Assembly (NCBI GenBank): GCA_023053575.1
Contig: JAKZAP010000104.1
Location: forward strand, 62,001-126,000
Direction of reading: 5' to 3'
Length of the DNA: 64,000 nucleotides
Source of the DNA: Branchinecta lynchi
Taxonomy: Eukaryota; Arthropoda; Branchiopoda; Anostraca; Branchinectidae
Shown here: one piece after another, positions 1 through 13,019 of the stretch
How positions within the stretch are numbered: the stretch's first letter is position 1
Layout: each line of letters begins with the position of its first letter
Notes under the pieces: generated by a model
Told to the model about the DNA's origin: nothing
Seen by the model: the letters and a program-made list of their open reading frames with translations, nothing else
Database searches by the model: none
Translations under genes and position numbers: made by a program

Positions 1-1389
1 CCAACCTTGCGGGAAAACCAACCTTGGGGGAAAACAAAGCTTGTGTGAAAACAAACCTTGTGGGAAAACCAATCTTGTGAGAAAACAAACCTTGTCGGAA
101 AACCAACCTCATGGGGAAAGCAACCCTGCGGGAAAACCAACCTTGTGGGAAAACCAACCTTGTGGGAAAACAAACCTTATGGGAAAACAAACCTTGTGGG
201 AAAACAAACCTTGTGGGAAAATAAACCTTGTGGGAAAACAAACCTTGTGGGAAATCAAACCTTGTGAGAAAACAATCCTTGTGGGAAAACAAACCTTGTG
301 GGAAAACTAAACTTGTGGGAAAACAAACCCTGCGGGAAAACCAATTTAGTGGGAAAACCAACCTTGTGGGGAAACAAACCTTGTGGGAAAACAAACCTTG
401 TGGGAAAACAAACCTTGTGGGAAAACAAACCTTGTGAGAAAACAAACCTTGTGGGAAAACCAACCTTATGGGGAAAGCAACCCTGCGGGAAAACCAACCT
501 TTTGGGAAAACCAACCTTGTGGGAAAACAAACCTTATGGGAAAACAAACCTTGTGGGAAAACAAACCTTGTGGGAAAACAAACCTTGTGGGAAAACAAAC
601 CTTGTGGGAAAACAAACCTTGTGAGAAAACAATCCTTGTGGGAAAACAAACCTTGTGGGAAAACTAAACTTGTGGGAAAACAAACCCTGCGGGAAAACCA
701 ATTTAGTGGGAAAACCAACCTTGTGGGGAAACAAACCTTTCTGGAAAACTAACCTTGTGGGAAAACAAACCTTGTGGGAAAACCAACCTTATGGGGAAAG
801 CAACCCTGCGGGAAAACCAACCTTGTGGGAAAACCAACCTTGTGGGAAAACAAACCTTATGGGAAAACAAACCTTGTGGGAAAACAAACCTTGTGGGAAA
901 ACAAACCTTGTGGGAAAACAAACCTTGTGAGAAAACAATCCTTGTGGGAAAACAAACCTTGTGGGAAAACTAAACTTGTGGGGAAACAAACCTTTCTGGA
1001 AAACTAACCTTGTGGGAAAACAAACCTTGTGAGAAAACAAACCTTGTGGGAAAACAAACCTTGTGGGAAAACAAACCTTGTGAGAAAAAAAACCTTGTGA
1101 GGAAACAAACCTAGTGGGAAAACAAACCTTGTGAGAAAACAAACCTTGTGGGAAAACCAACCTTGCGGGAAAACCAACCTTGGGGGAAAACAAACCTTGT
1201 GGGAAAACAAACCTTGTGGGGAAACAACCCTAGTGGGAAAACAAACCTTGTGGGAAAACCAACCTTGTGAAACAAACCTTGTGGGAAAACAAATCTTGTG
1301 GGAAAACAAACCTTGTGGGAAAACAAACCTTGTGGGAAAACCAACCTAGTGGGAAAACAAACCTTGTGAGAAAACAAACCTTGTGGTAA

Positions 1390-4300
1390 AACCAACCTTA
1401 TGGGGAAACAAACCCTGCGGGAAAACCAACCTTATGGGAAAACCAACCTTGAGGGAAAGCGAACCTTTTGGGAAAACCAACACAGTGGGAAAACAAACCT
1501 TGTGGGAAAACCAACCTTGCGGGAAAACCAACCTTGGGGGAAAACAAACCTTGTGGGAAAACAAACTTTGTGGGGAAACAACCCTAGTGGGAAAACAAAC
1601 CTTGTGGGAAAACAAACCTTGTGGGAAAACAAACCTTGTGGGGAAACAAACCTTGTAGGAAAACCAACCTTGCGGGAAAGCGAACCTTTTGGGAAAACCA
1701 ACAGAGTGGGAAAACAAACCTTGTGGGAAAACCAACCTTGCGGGAAAACCAACCTTGGGGGAAAACAAAGCTTGTGGGGAAACAAACCTTGTGGGAAAAC
1801 CAAAGTAGTGGGAAAAACAACCTAGTGGGAAAACAAACCTTGTGAGAAAACAAACGTTGTGGGAAAACCGACCTTATGGGGAAATCAACCCTGCGGGAAA
1901 ACTAACCTTGTGGGAAAACCAACCTTGTGGGAAAGCGAACCTTTTGGGAAAACCAACACAGTGGGAAAACAAACCTTGTGGGAAAGCCAACCTTGCGGAA
2001 AAACCAACCTTGGGGGAAAACAAATCTTGTGGGAAAACAAACCTTGTGGGGAAACAAACCTAGTGGGAAAACAAACCTTGTGAGAAAACAATCCTTGTGG
2101 GAAAACAAACCTTGTGGGGAAACAAACCTTTCGGGAAAACCAACCTTGTGGGAAAACAAACCTTGTGGGAAAACGAACCTTGTGGAAAAACAAACCTTAT
2201 GGGAAAAGAAACCTTGTGGGGAAACAAACCTTGTGGGAAAACCAACCTTGCGGGAAAGCGAACCTTTTGGGAAAACCAACACAGTGGGAAAACAAACCTT
2301 GTGGGAAAACCAACCTTGCGAGAAAACCAACCTTGGGGGAAAACAAGGCTTGTGAGAAAACAAACCTTGTGGGAAAACCAACCTCGTGGGAAAAACAACC
2401 TAGTGGGAAAACAAACCTTGTGAGAAAACAAACCTTGTGGGAAAACCAACCTTATGGGGAAAGCAACCCTGCGGGAAAACCAACCTTGTGGGAAAACCAA
2501 ACTTGTGGGAAAGCGAACCTTTTGGGAAAACCAACACAGTGGGAAAACAAAACTAGTGGGAAAACAAACCTTGTGAGAAAACAAACCTTGCAGGAAAACT
2601 AACCTTGTGGGAAAACAAACCTTGCGGGAAAACCAACCTTGTGGGAAAACCAACCTTGTGGGGAAACAAACCTTTCGGGAAAACCAACCTTGTGGGAAAA
2701 CAAACCTTATGGGGAAACAAACCCTGCGGGAAAACCAACCTTATGGGAAAACCAACCTTGTGGGAAAGCGAACCTTTTGGGAAAACCAAAACAGTTGGAA
2801 AACAAACCTTGTGGGAAAACCAACCTTGCGGGAAAACCAACCTTGGGGGAAAACAAACCTTGTGGGAAAACAAACCTTGTGGGGAAACAACCCTAGTGGG
2901 AAAACAAACCTTGTGGGAAAACAAACCTTGTGGGAAAACAAACCTTGTGGGGAAACAAACCTTGAAGGAAAACCAACCTTGCGGGAAAGCGAACCTTTTG
3001 GGAAAACCAACAGAGTGGGAAAACAAACCTTGTGGGAAAACCAACCTTGCGGGAAAACCAACCTTGGGGGAAAACAAAGCTTGTGGGGAAACAAACCTTG
3101 TGGGAAAACCAACCTAGTGGGAAAAACAACCTAGTGGGAAAACAAACCTTGTGAGAAAACAAACGTTGTGGGAAAACCAACCTTATGGGGAAATCAACCC
3201 TGCGGGAAAACTAACCTTGTGGGAAAACCAACCTTGTGGGAAAGCGAACCTTTTGGGAAAACCAACACAGTGGGAAAACAAACCTTGTGGGAAAACCAAC
3301 CTTGCGGAAAAATCAACCTTGGGGGAAAACAAATCTTGTGGGAAAACAAACCTTGTGGGGAAACAAACCTAGTGGGAAAACAAACCTTGTGAGAAAACAA
3401 TCCTTGTGGGAAAACAAACCTTGTGGGGAAACAAACCTTTCGGGAAAACCAACCTTGTGGGAAAACAAACCTTGTGGGAAAACGAACCTTGTGGAAAAAC
3501 AAACCTTATGGGAAAGGAAACCTTGTGGGGAAACAAACCTTGTGGGAAAACCAACCTTGCGGGAAAGCGAACCTTTTGGGAAAACCAACACAGTGGGAAA
3601 ACAAACCTTGTGGGAAAACCAACCTTGCGAGAAAACCAACCTTGGGGGAAAACAAAGCTTGTGAGAAAACAAACCTTGTGGGAAAACCAACCTCGTGGGA
3701 AAAACAGCCTAGTGGGAAAACAAACCTTGTGAGAAAACAAACCTTGTGGGAAAACCAACCTTATGGGGAAAGCAACCCTGCGGGAAAACCAACCTTGTGG
3801 GAAAACCAAACTTGTGGGAAAGCGAACCTTTTGGGAAAACCAACACAGTGGGAAAACAAAACTAGTGGGAAAACAAACCTTGTGAGAAAACAAACCTTGC
3901 AGGAAAACTAACCTTGTGGGAAAACAAACCTTGCGGGAAAACCAACCTTGTGGGAAAACCAACCTTGTGGGGAAACAAACCTTTCGGGAAAACCAACCTT
4001 GTGGGAAAACAAACCTTATGGGGAAACAAACCCTGCGGGAAAACCAACCTTATGGGAAAACCAACCTTGTGGGAAAGCGAACCTTTTGGGAAAACCAACA
4101 CAGTGGGAAAACAAACCTTGTGGGAAAACCAACCTTGCGGGAAAACCAACCTTGGGGGAAAACAAACCTTGTGGGAAAACAAACCTTGTGGGGAAACAAC
4201 CCTAGTGGGAAAACAAACCTTGTGGGAAAACAAACCTTGTGGGAAAACAAACCTTGTGGGGAAACAAACCTTGTAGGAAAACCAACCTTGCGGGAAAGCG

Positions 4301-5200
4301 AACCTTTTGGGAAAACCAACAGAGTGGGAAAACAAACCTTGTGGGAAAACCAACCTTGCGGGAAAACCAACCTTGGGGGAAAACAAAGCTTGTGGGGAAA
4401 CAAACCTTGTGGGAAAACCAACCTAGTGGGAAAAACAACCTAGTGGGAAAACAAACCTTGTGAGAAAACAAACGTTGTGGGAAAACCAACCTTATGGGGA
4501 AATCAACCCTGCGGGAAAACTAACCTTGTGGGAAAACCAACCTTGTGGGAAAGCGAACCTTTTGGGAAAACCAACACAGTGGGAAAACAAACCTTGTGGG
4601 AAAACCAACCTTGCGGAAAAACCAACCTTGGGGGAAAACAAATCTTGTGGGAAAACAAACCTTGTGGGGAAACAAACCTAGTGGGAAAACAAACCTTGTG
4701 AGAAAACAATCCTTGTGGGAAAACAAACCTTGTGGGGAAACAAACCTTTCGGGAAAACCAACCTTGTGGGAAAACAAACCTTGTGGGAAAACGAACCTTG
4801 TGGAAAAACAAACCTTATGGGAAAAGAAACCTTGTGGGGAAACAAACCTTGTGGGAAAACCAACCTTGCGGGAAAGCGAACCTTTTGGGAAAACCAACAC
4901 AGTGGGAAAACAAACCTTGTGGGAAAACCAACCTTGCGAGAAAACAAACCTTGGGGGAAAACAAAGCTTGTGAGAAAACAAACCTTGTGGGAAAACCAAC
5001 CTCGTGGGAAAAACAACCTAGTGGGAAAACAAACCTTGTGAGAAAACAAACCTTGTGGGAAAACCAACCTTATGGGGAAAGCAACCCTGCGGGAAAACCA
5101 ACCTTGTGGGAAAACCAAACTTGTGGGAAAGCGAACCTTTTGGGAAAACCAACACAGTGGGAAAACAAAACTAGTGGGAAAACAAACCTTGTGAGAAAAC
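1390..5200 (+). repeat. Higher-order repeat, period 1309 bp, about 2.9 copies
   Basis: Variant units recur in the same order at an exact offset of 1309 bp (77 units of 17 bp). Segments beginning at 1859, 3168 and 4477 carry the same series of variants with only scattered substitutions. The order diverges after about 5200. This indicates segmental duplication of a 77-unit block, not independent slippage of single units. Confidence 0.85.
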
Positions 5201-5544
5201 AATCCTTGTGGGAAAACAAACCTTGTGGGGAAACAAACCTTGCAGGAAAACTAACCTTGTGGGAAAACAAACCTTGCGGGAAAACCAACCTTGTGGGAAA
5301 ACCAACCTTGTGGGGAAACAAACCTTTCGGGAAAACCAACCTTGTGGGAAAACAAACCTTATGGGAAAACAAACCTTGTGGGAAAACAAACCTTGTGGGA
5401 AAACGAACCTTGTGGGAAAACAAACCTTATGGGAAAACAAACCTTGTGGGGAAACAAACCTTGTGGGAAAACCAACCTTGCGGGAAAGCGAACCTTTTGG
5501 GAAAACCAACACAGTGGGAAAACAAACCTTGTGGGAAAACCAAC

Positions 5545-8240
5545 CTTGCGGGAAAACCAACCTTGGGGGAAAACAAAGCTTGTGTGAAAACAAACCTTGT
5601 GGGAAAACCAACCTCGTGGGAAAAACAACCTAGTGGGAAAACAAACCTTGTGAGAAAACAAACCTTGTGGGAAAACCAACCTTATGGGGAAAGCAACCCT
5701 GCGGGAAAACCAACCTTGTGGGAAAACCAACCTTGTGGGAAAACAAACCTTATGGGAAAACAAACCTTGTGGGAAAACAAACCTTGTGGGAAAACAAACC
5801 TTGTGGGAAAACAAACCTAGTGGGAAAACAGACCTTGTGAGAAAACAAACCTTGTGGGGAAACAAACCTTGTGAGAAAACAAACCTTGTGGGAAAACCAA
5901 CCTTGCGGGAAAGCGAACCTTTTGGGAAAACCAACACAGTGGGAAAACAAACCTTGTGGGAAAACCAACCTTGCGGGAAAACCAACCTTGGGGGAAAACA
6001 AAGCTTGTGGGAAAACAAACCTTGTGGGAAAACCAACCTAGTGGGAAAAACAACCTAGTGGGAAAACAATCCTTGTGGGAAAACAAACCTTGTGGGGAAA
6101 CAAACCTTGCGGGAAAACTAACCTTGTGGGAAAACAAATCCTGCGGGAAAACCAACCTTGTGGGAAAACCAACCTTGTTGGGAAACAAACCATTCGGGAA
6201 AACCAACCTTGTGAAACAAACCTTGTGGGAAAACAAATCTTGTGGGAAAACAAACCTTGTGGGAAAACAAACCTTGTGGGAAAACAAACCTAGTGGGAAA
6301 ACAAACCTTGTGAGAAAACAAACCTTGTTTGAAAACCAACCTTATGGGGAAACAAACCCTGCGGGAAAACCAACCTTATGGGAAAACCAACCTTGTGTGA
6401 AAGCGAACCTTTTGGGAAAACCAACACAGTGGGAAAACAAACCTTGTGGGAAAACCAACCTTGCGGGAAAACCAACCTTGGGGGAAAACAAACCTTGTGG
6501 GAAAACAAACCTTGTGGGGAAACAACCCTAGTGGGAAAACAAACCTTGTGAGAAAACAATCCTTGTAGGAAAACAAACCTTGTGGGGAAACAAACCTTGC
6601 GGGAAAACTAACCTTGTGGGAAAACAAACCCTGCGGGAAAACCAACCTTGTGGGAAAACCAACCTTGTGGGGAAACAAACCTTTCGGGATAACTAACCTT
6701 GTGGGAAAACAAACCCTGCGGGAAAACCAACCTTGTGGGAAAGCAAACCTTGTGGGAAAACAAACCTTGTGGGAAAACAAACCTTATGGGGAAACAAACC
6801 TTGTGGGAAAACCAACCTTGTGAGAAAACTAACGTTGTAGGAAAACAAACCTTGTGGGGAAACAAACCTTGTGAGAAAACAATCCTTGTATGAAAACAAA
6901 CCTTGTGGGGAAACAAACCTTGCGGGAAAACTAACCTTGCGGGAAAACCAACCTTGGGGGAAAACAAAGCTTGTGTGAAAACAAACCTTGTGGGAAAACC
7001 AACCTCGTTGGAAAAACAACCTAGTGGGAAAACAAACCTTGTGAGAAAACAAACCTTGTGGGAAAACCAACCTTATGGGGAAAGCAACCCTGCGGGAAAA
7101 CCAACCTTGTGGGAAAACCAACCTTGTGGGAAAACAAACCTTATGGGAAAACAAACCTTGTGGGAAAACAAACCTTGTGGGAAAACAAACCTTGTGGGAA
7201 AACAAACCTAGTGGGAAAACAGACCTTGTGAGAAAACAAACCTTGTGGGGAAACAAACCTTGTGAGAAAACAAACCTTGTGGGAAAACCAACCTTGCGGG
7301 AAAGCGAACCTTTTGGGAAAACCAACACAGTGGGAAAACAAACCTTGTGGGAAAACCAACCTTGCGGGAAAACCAACCTTGGGGGAAAACAAAGCTTGTG
7401 GGAAAACAAACCTTGTGGGAAAACCAACCTAGTGGGAAAAACAACCTAGTGGGAAAACAATCCTTGTGGGAAAACAAACCTTGTGGGGAAACAAACCTTG
7501 CGGGAAAACTAACCTTGTGGGAAAACAAATCCTGCGGGAAAACCAACCTTGTGGGAAAACCAACCTTGTTGGGAAACAAACCATTCGGGAAAACCAACCT
7601 TGTGAAACAAACCTTGTGGGAAAACAAATCTTGTGGGAAAACAAACCTTGTGGGAAAACAAACCTTGTGGGAAAACAAACCTAGTGGGAAAACAAACCTT
7701 GTGAGAAAACAAACCTTGTTTGAAAACCAACCTTATGGGGAAACAAACCCTGCGGGAAAACCAACCTTATGGGAAAACAAACCTTGTGTGAAAGCGAACC
7801 TTTTGGGAAAACCAACACAGTGGGAAAACAAACCTTGTGGGAAAACCAACCTTGCGGGAAAACCAACCTTGGGGGAAAACAAACCTTGTGGGAAAACAAA
7901 CCTTGTGGGGAAACAACCCTAGTGGGAAAACAAACCTTGTGAGAAAACAATCCTTGTAGGAAAACAAACCTTGTGGGGAAACAAACCTTGCGGGAAAACT
8001 AACCTTGTGGGAAAACAAACCCTGCGGGAAAACCAACCTTGTGGGAAAACCAACCTTGTGGGGAAACAAACCTTTCGGGATAACTAACCTTGTGGGAAAA
8101 CAAACCCTGCAGGAAAACCAACCTTGTGGGAAAGCAAACCTTGTGGGAAAACAAACCTTGTGGGAAAACAAACCTTATGGGGAAACAAACCTTGTGGGAA
8201 AACCAACCTTGTGAGAAAACTAACGTTGTGGGAAAACCAA
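5545..8240 (+). repeat. Higher-order repeat, period 1391 bp, two copies
   Basis: The segment from about 5545 recurs from about 6936 with a constant offset of 1391 bp. That equals 82 units minus 3 bp, and the 3 bp are explained by one 14-bp short unit in each copy (near 6210 and 7601). Similarity is lost near 8240. Confidence 0.8.
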
Positions 8241-8815
8241 CCTTGTGGGAAAACCAACCTAGAGGAAAAACAAATCTTGAGGAAAAACAAACCTTGTGGG
8301 AAAACAAACCTTGTGGGAAAGACAACCTTATGGGAAAACCAAAACATTGGGAAAACAAACCTTGTGAGAAAACAAACCTTGTGGGAAAACAAACCTTGTG
8401 GGAAAACAAACCTTATGGGGAAACGAACCTTGTGGGAAAACCAACCTTGTGAGAAAACTAACATTGTGGGAAAACCAACTTTGTGGGAAAAGCAACCTAG
8501 AGGAAAAACAAATCTTGTGGGGAAACAAACCTTGTGGGAAAACAAACATTGTGTTAAATCAGACCTTGTGGGAAAACTAACCTTGCGGGAAAACCAACCT
8601 TGTGGGAAAACCAACCTTATGGGAAAACCAACCTTGCGGGAAAACCAACCTTGGGGGAAAACAAACCTTGTGGGTAAACAAACCTTGTGGGAAAACAAAC
8701 CCTGCGGGAAAACCAACCTTGTGGGAAAACAAACCTTGTGGGAAAACAAACCTTGTGGGAAAACAAACCTTATGGGGAAACAAACCTTGTGGGAAAACCA
8801 ACCTTGTGAGAAAAC

Positions 8816-10800
8816 TAACATTGTGGGAAAACCAACTTTGTGGGAAAACCAACCTAGAGGAAAAACAAATCTTGTGGGGAAACAAACCTTGTGGGAAAAC
8901 AAACATTGTGTTAAATCAGACCTTGTGGGAAAACTAACCTTGCGGGAAAACCAACCTTGTGGGAAAACCAACCTTATGGGAAAACCAACCTTGCGGGAAA
9001 ACCAACCTTGGGGGAAAACAAACCTTGTGGGTAAACAAACCTTGTGGGAAAACAAACCTTGTGGGAAAACCAACCTAGTGGGAAAACAAACCTTGTGAGA
9101 AAACAAACCTTGTGGGAAAACCAACCTTATGGGGAAACAAACCCTGCGGGAAAACCAACCTTGTGGGAAAACCAACCTTGCGGGAAAGCGAACATTTTTG
9201 GAAAACAAACACAGTGGGAAAATAAACCTTGTGAGAAAACAATCCTTGTGGGAAAACAAACCTTGTGGGAAAACTAAACTTGTGGGAAAACAAACCCTGC
9301 GGGAAAACCAATTTAGTGGGAAAACCAACCTTGTGGGGAAACAAACCTGTCTGGAAAACTAACCTTGTGGGAAAACAAACCTTGTGGGAAAACAAACCTT
9401 GTGGGAAAACAAACCTTGTGGGAAAACAAACCTTGTGAGAAAAAAAACCTTGTGGGGAAACAAACCTAGTGGGAAAACAAACCTTGTGAGAAAACAAACC
9501 TTGTGGGAAAACCAACCTTGCGGGAAAGCGAACCTTTTGGGAAAACCAACACAGTGGGAAAACAAACCTTGTGATAAAACAATCCTTGTGGGAAAACAAA
9601 CCTTGTGGGGAAACAAACCTTGTGGGAAAACTAACCTTGTGGGAAAACAAACCTTGCGGGAAAACTAACCTTGTGGGAAAACAAACCCTGCGGGAAAACC
9701 AACCTTGTGGGAAAGCCAACCTTGTGGGGAAACAAACCTTTCGGGAAAACCAACCTTGTGGGAAAACAAAGCTTGTGGGAAAAGAAACCTTGTGAGAAAA
9801 CTAACATTGTGGGAAAACCAACTTTGTGGGAAAACCAACTTTGTGGGAAAACCAACCTAGAGGAAAAACAAATCTTGTGGGGAAACAAACCTTGTGGGAA
9901 AACAAACATTGTGTTAAATCAGACCTTGTGGGAAAACTAACCTTGCGGGAAAACCAACCTTGTGGGAAAACCAACCTTATGGGAAAACCAACCTTGCGGG
10001 AAAACCAACCTTGGGGGAAAACAAACCTTGTGGGTAAACAAACCTTGTGGGAAAACAAACCTTGTGGGAAAACCAACCTAGTGGGAAAACAAACCTTGTG
10101 AGAAAACAAACCTTGTGGGAAAACCAACCTTATGGGGAAACAAACCCTGCGGGAAAACCAACCTTGTGGGAAAACCAACCTTGCGGGAAAGCGAACATTT
10201 TTGGAAAACAAACACAGTGGGAAAATAAACCTTGTGAGAAAACAATCCTTGTGGGAAAACAAACCTTGTGGGAAAACTAAACTTGTGGGAAAACAAACCC
10301 TGCGGGAAAACCAATTTAGTGGGAAAACCAACCTTGTGGGGAAACAAACCTGTCTGGAAAACTAACCTTGTGGGAAAACAAACCTTGTGGGAAAACAAAC
10401 CTTGTGGGAAAACAAACCTTGTGGGAAAACAAACCTTGTGAGAAAAAAAACCTTGTGGGGAAACAAACCTAGTGGGAAAACAAACCTTGTGAGAAAACAA
10501 ACCTTGTGGGAAAACCAACCTTGCGGGAAAGCGAACCTTTTGGGAAAACCAACACAGTGGGAAAACAAACCTTGTGATAAAACAATCCTTGTGGGAAAAC
10601 AAACCTTGTGGGGAAACAAACCTTGTGGGAAAACTAACCTTGTGGGAAAACAAACCTTGCGGGAAAACTAACCTTGTGGGAAAACAAACCCTGCGGGAAA
10701 ACCAACCTTGTGGGAAAGCCAACCTTGTGGGGAAACAAACCTTTCGGGAAAACCAACCTTGTGGGAAAACAAAGCTTGTGGGAAAAGAAACCTTGTGGGA
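8816..10800 (+). repeat. Higher-order repeat, period 1003 bp, two copies
   Basis: The block with the unusual units CTAGAGGAAAAACAAATC and ATTGTGTTAAATCAGACC at about 8860-8920 recurs at about 9863-9923. The offset of 1003 bp (59 units) holds to about 10790. Confidence 0.8.
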
Positions 10801-13019
10801 AAACAAACCTTGTCAGAAAACAAACCTTGTGGGAAAACCAACCTTGCGGGAAAGCGAACCTTTTGGGAAAACCAACACAGTGGGAAAACAAACCTTGTGG
10901 GAAAACCAACCTTGCGGGAAAACCAACCTTGTGGGAAAACAAAGCTTGTGGGAAAACAAACCTTGTGGGAAAACCAACCTAGTGGGAAAACCAACCTAGT
11001 GGGAAAACAAACCTTGTGAGAAAACAAACCTTGTGGGAAAACCAACCTTATGGGGAAAGCAACCCTGCGGGAAAACCATCCTTGTGGGAAAACCAACCTT
11101 GTGGGAAAGCGAACCTTTTGGGAAAACCAACACAGTGGGAAAACCAACACAGTGGGAAAAACAACCTTGGGGGAAAACAAACCTTGTGGGAAAACAAACC
11201 TTGTGGGGAAACAAACCTAGTGGGAAAACAAACCTTGTGAGAAAACAATCCTTGTGGGGAAACAAACCTTGCGGGAAACCTAACCTTGTGGGAAAACAAA
11301 TCCTGCGGGAAAACCAACCTTGTGGGAAAACCAACCTTGTGGGGAAACAAACCTTTCGGGAAAACCAACCTTGTGAAACAAACCTTGTGGGAAAACAAAT
11401 CTTGTGGGAAAACAAACCTTGTGGGAAAACAAACCTTGTGGGAAAACCAACCTAGTGGGAAAACAAACCTTGTGAGAAAACAAACCTTGTGGTAAAACCA
11501 ACCTTATGGGGAAACAAACCCTGCGGGAAAACCAACCTTATGGGAAAACCAACCTTGTGGGAAAGCGAACCTTTTGGGAAAACCAACACAGTGGGAAAAC
11601 AAACCTTGTGGGAAAACCAACCTTGCGGGAAAACCAACCTTGGGGGAAAACAAACCTTGTGGGAAAACAAACCTTGTGGGGAAACAACCCTAGTGGGAAA
11701 ACAAACCTTGTGAGAAAACAATCCTTGTAGGAAAACAAACCTTGTGGGGAAACAAACCTTGCGGGAAAACTAACCTTGTGGGAAAACAAACCCTGCGGGA
11801 AAACCAACCTTGTGGGAAAACCAACCTTGTGGGGAAACAAACCCTGCGGGAAAACCAACCTTGTGGGAAAACAAACCTTGTGGGAAAACAAACCTTGTGG
11901 GAAAACAAACCTTATGGGGAAACAAACCTTGTGGGAAAACCAACCTTGTGAGAAAACTAATGTTGTGGGAAAACCAACCTTGTGGGAAAACCAACCTAGA
12001 GGAAAAACAAATCTTGAGGGAAAACAAACCTTGTGGGAAAACAAACGTTCTGGGAAAGACAACCTTATGGGAAAACCAAAACAGTGGGAAAACAAAACTT
12101 GTGGGAAAACAAACCTTATGGGGAAACAAACCTTGTGGGAAAACCAACCTTGTGAGAAAACTAACGTTGTGGGAAAACCAACCTTGTGGGAAAACAGACC
12201 TAGAGGAAAAACAAATCTTGTGGGGAAACAAACCTTGTGGGAAAACAAACCCTGCGGGAAAACCAACCTTGTGGGAAAACAAACCTTGTGGGAAAACAAA
12301 CCTTGTGGGAAAACAAACCTTATGGGGAAACAAACCTTGTGGGAAAACCAACCTTGTGAGAAAACTAACGTTGTGGGAAAACCAACTTTGTGGGAAAACC
12401 AACCTAGAGGAAAAACAAATCTTGTGGGGAAACAAACCTTGTGGGAAAACAAACATTGTGTTAAATCAGACCTTGTGGGAAAACTAACCTTGCGGGAAAA
12501 CCAACCTTGTGGGAAAACCAACCTTATGGGAAAACCAACCTTGCGGGAAAACCAACCTTGGGGGAAAACAAACCTTGTGGGTAAACAAACCTTGTGGGAA
12601 AACAAACCTTGTGGGAAAACCAACCTAGTGGGAAAACAAACCTTGTCAGAAAACAAACCTTGTGGGAAAACCAACCTTATGGGGAAACAAACCCTGCGGG
12701 AAAACCAACCTTGTGGGAAAACCAACCTTGCGGGAAAGCGAACATTTTGGGAAAACAAACACAGTGGGAAAACAAACCTTGTGAGAAAACAATCCTTGTG
12801 CGAAAACAAACCTTGTGGGAAAACTAAACTTGTGGGAAAACAAACCCTGCGGGAAAACCAACCTTGTGGGAAAACCAACCTTGTGGGGAAACAAACCTTT
12901 CTGGAAAACCAACCTTGTGGGAAAACAAACCTTGTGGGAAAACAAACCTTGTGGGAAAACAAACCTTGTGGGAAAACAAACCTTGTGAGAAAACAAACCT
13001 TGTGGGGAAACAAACCTAG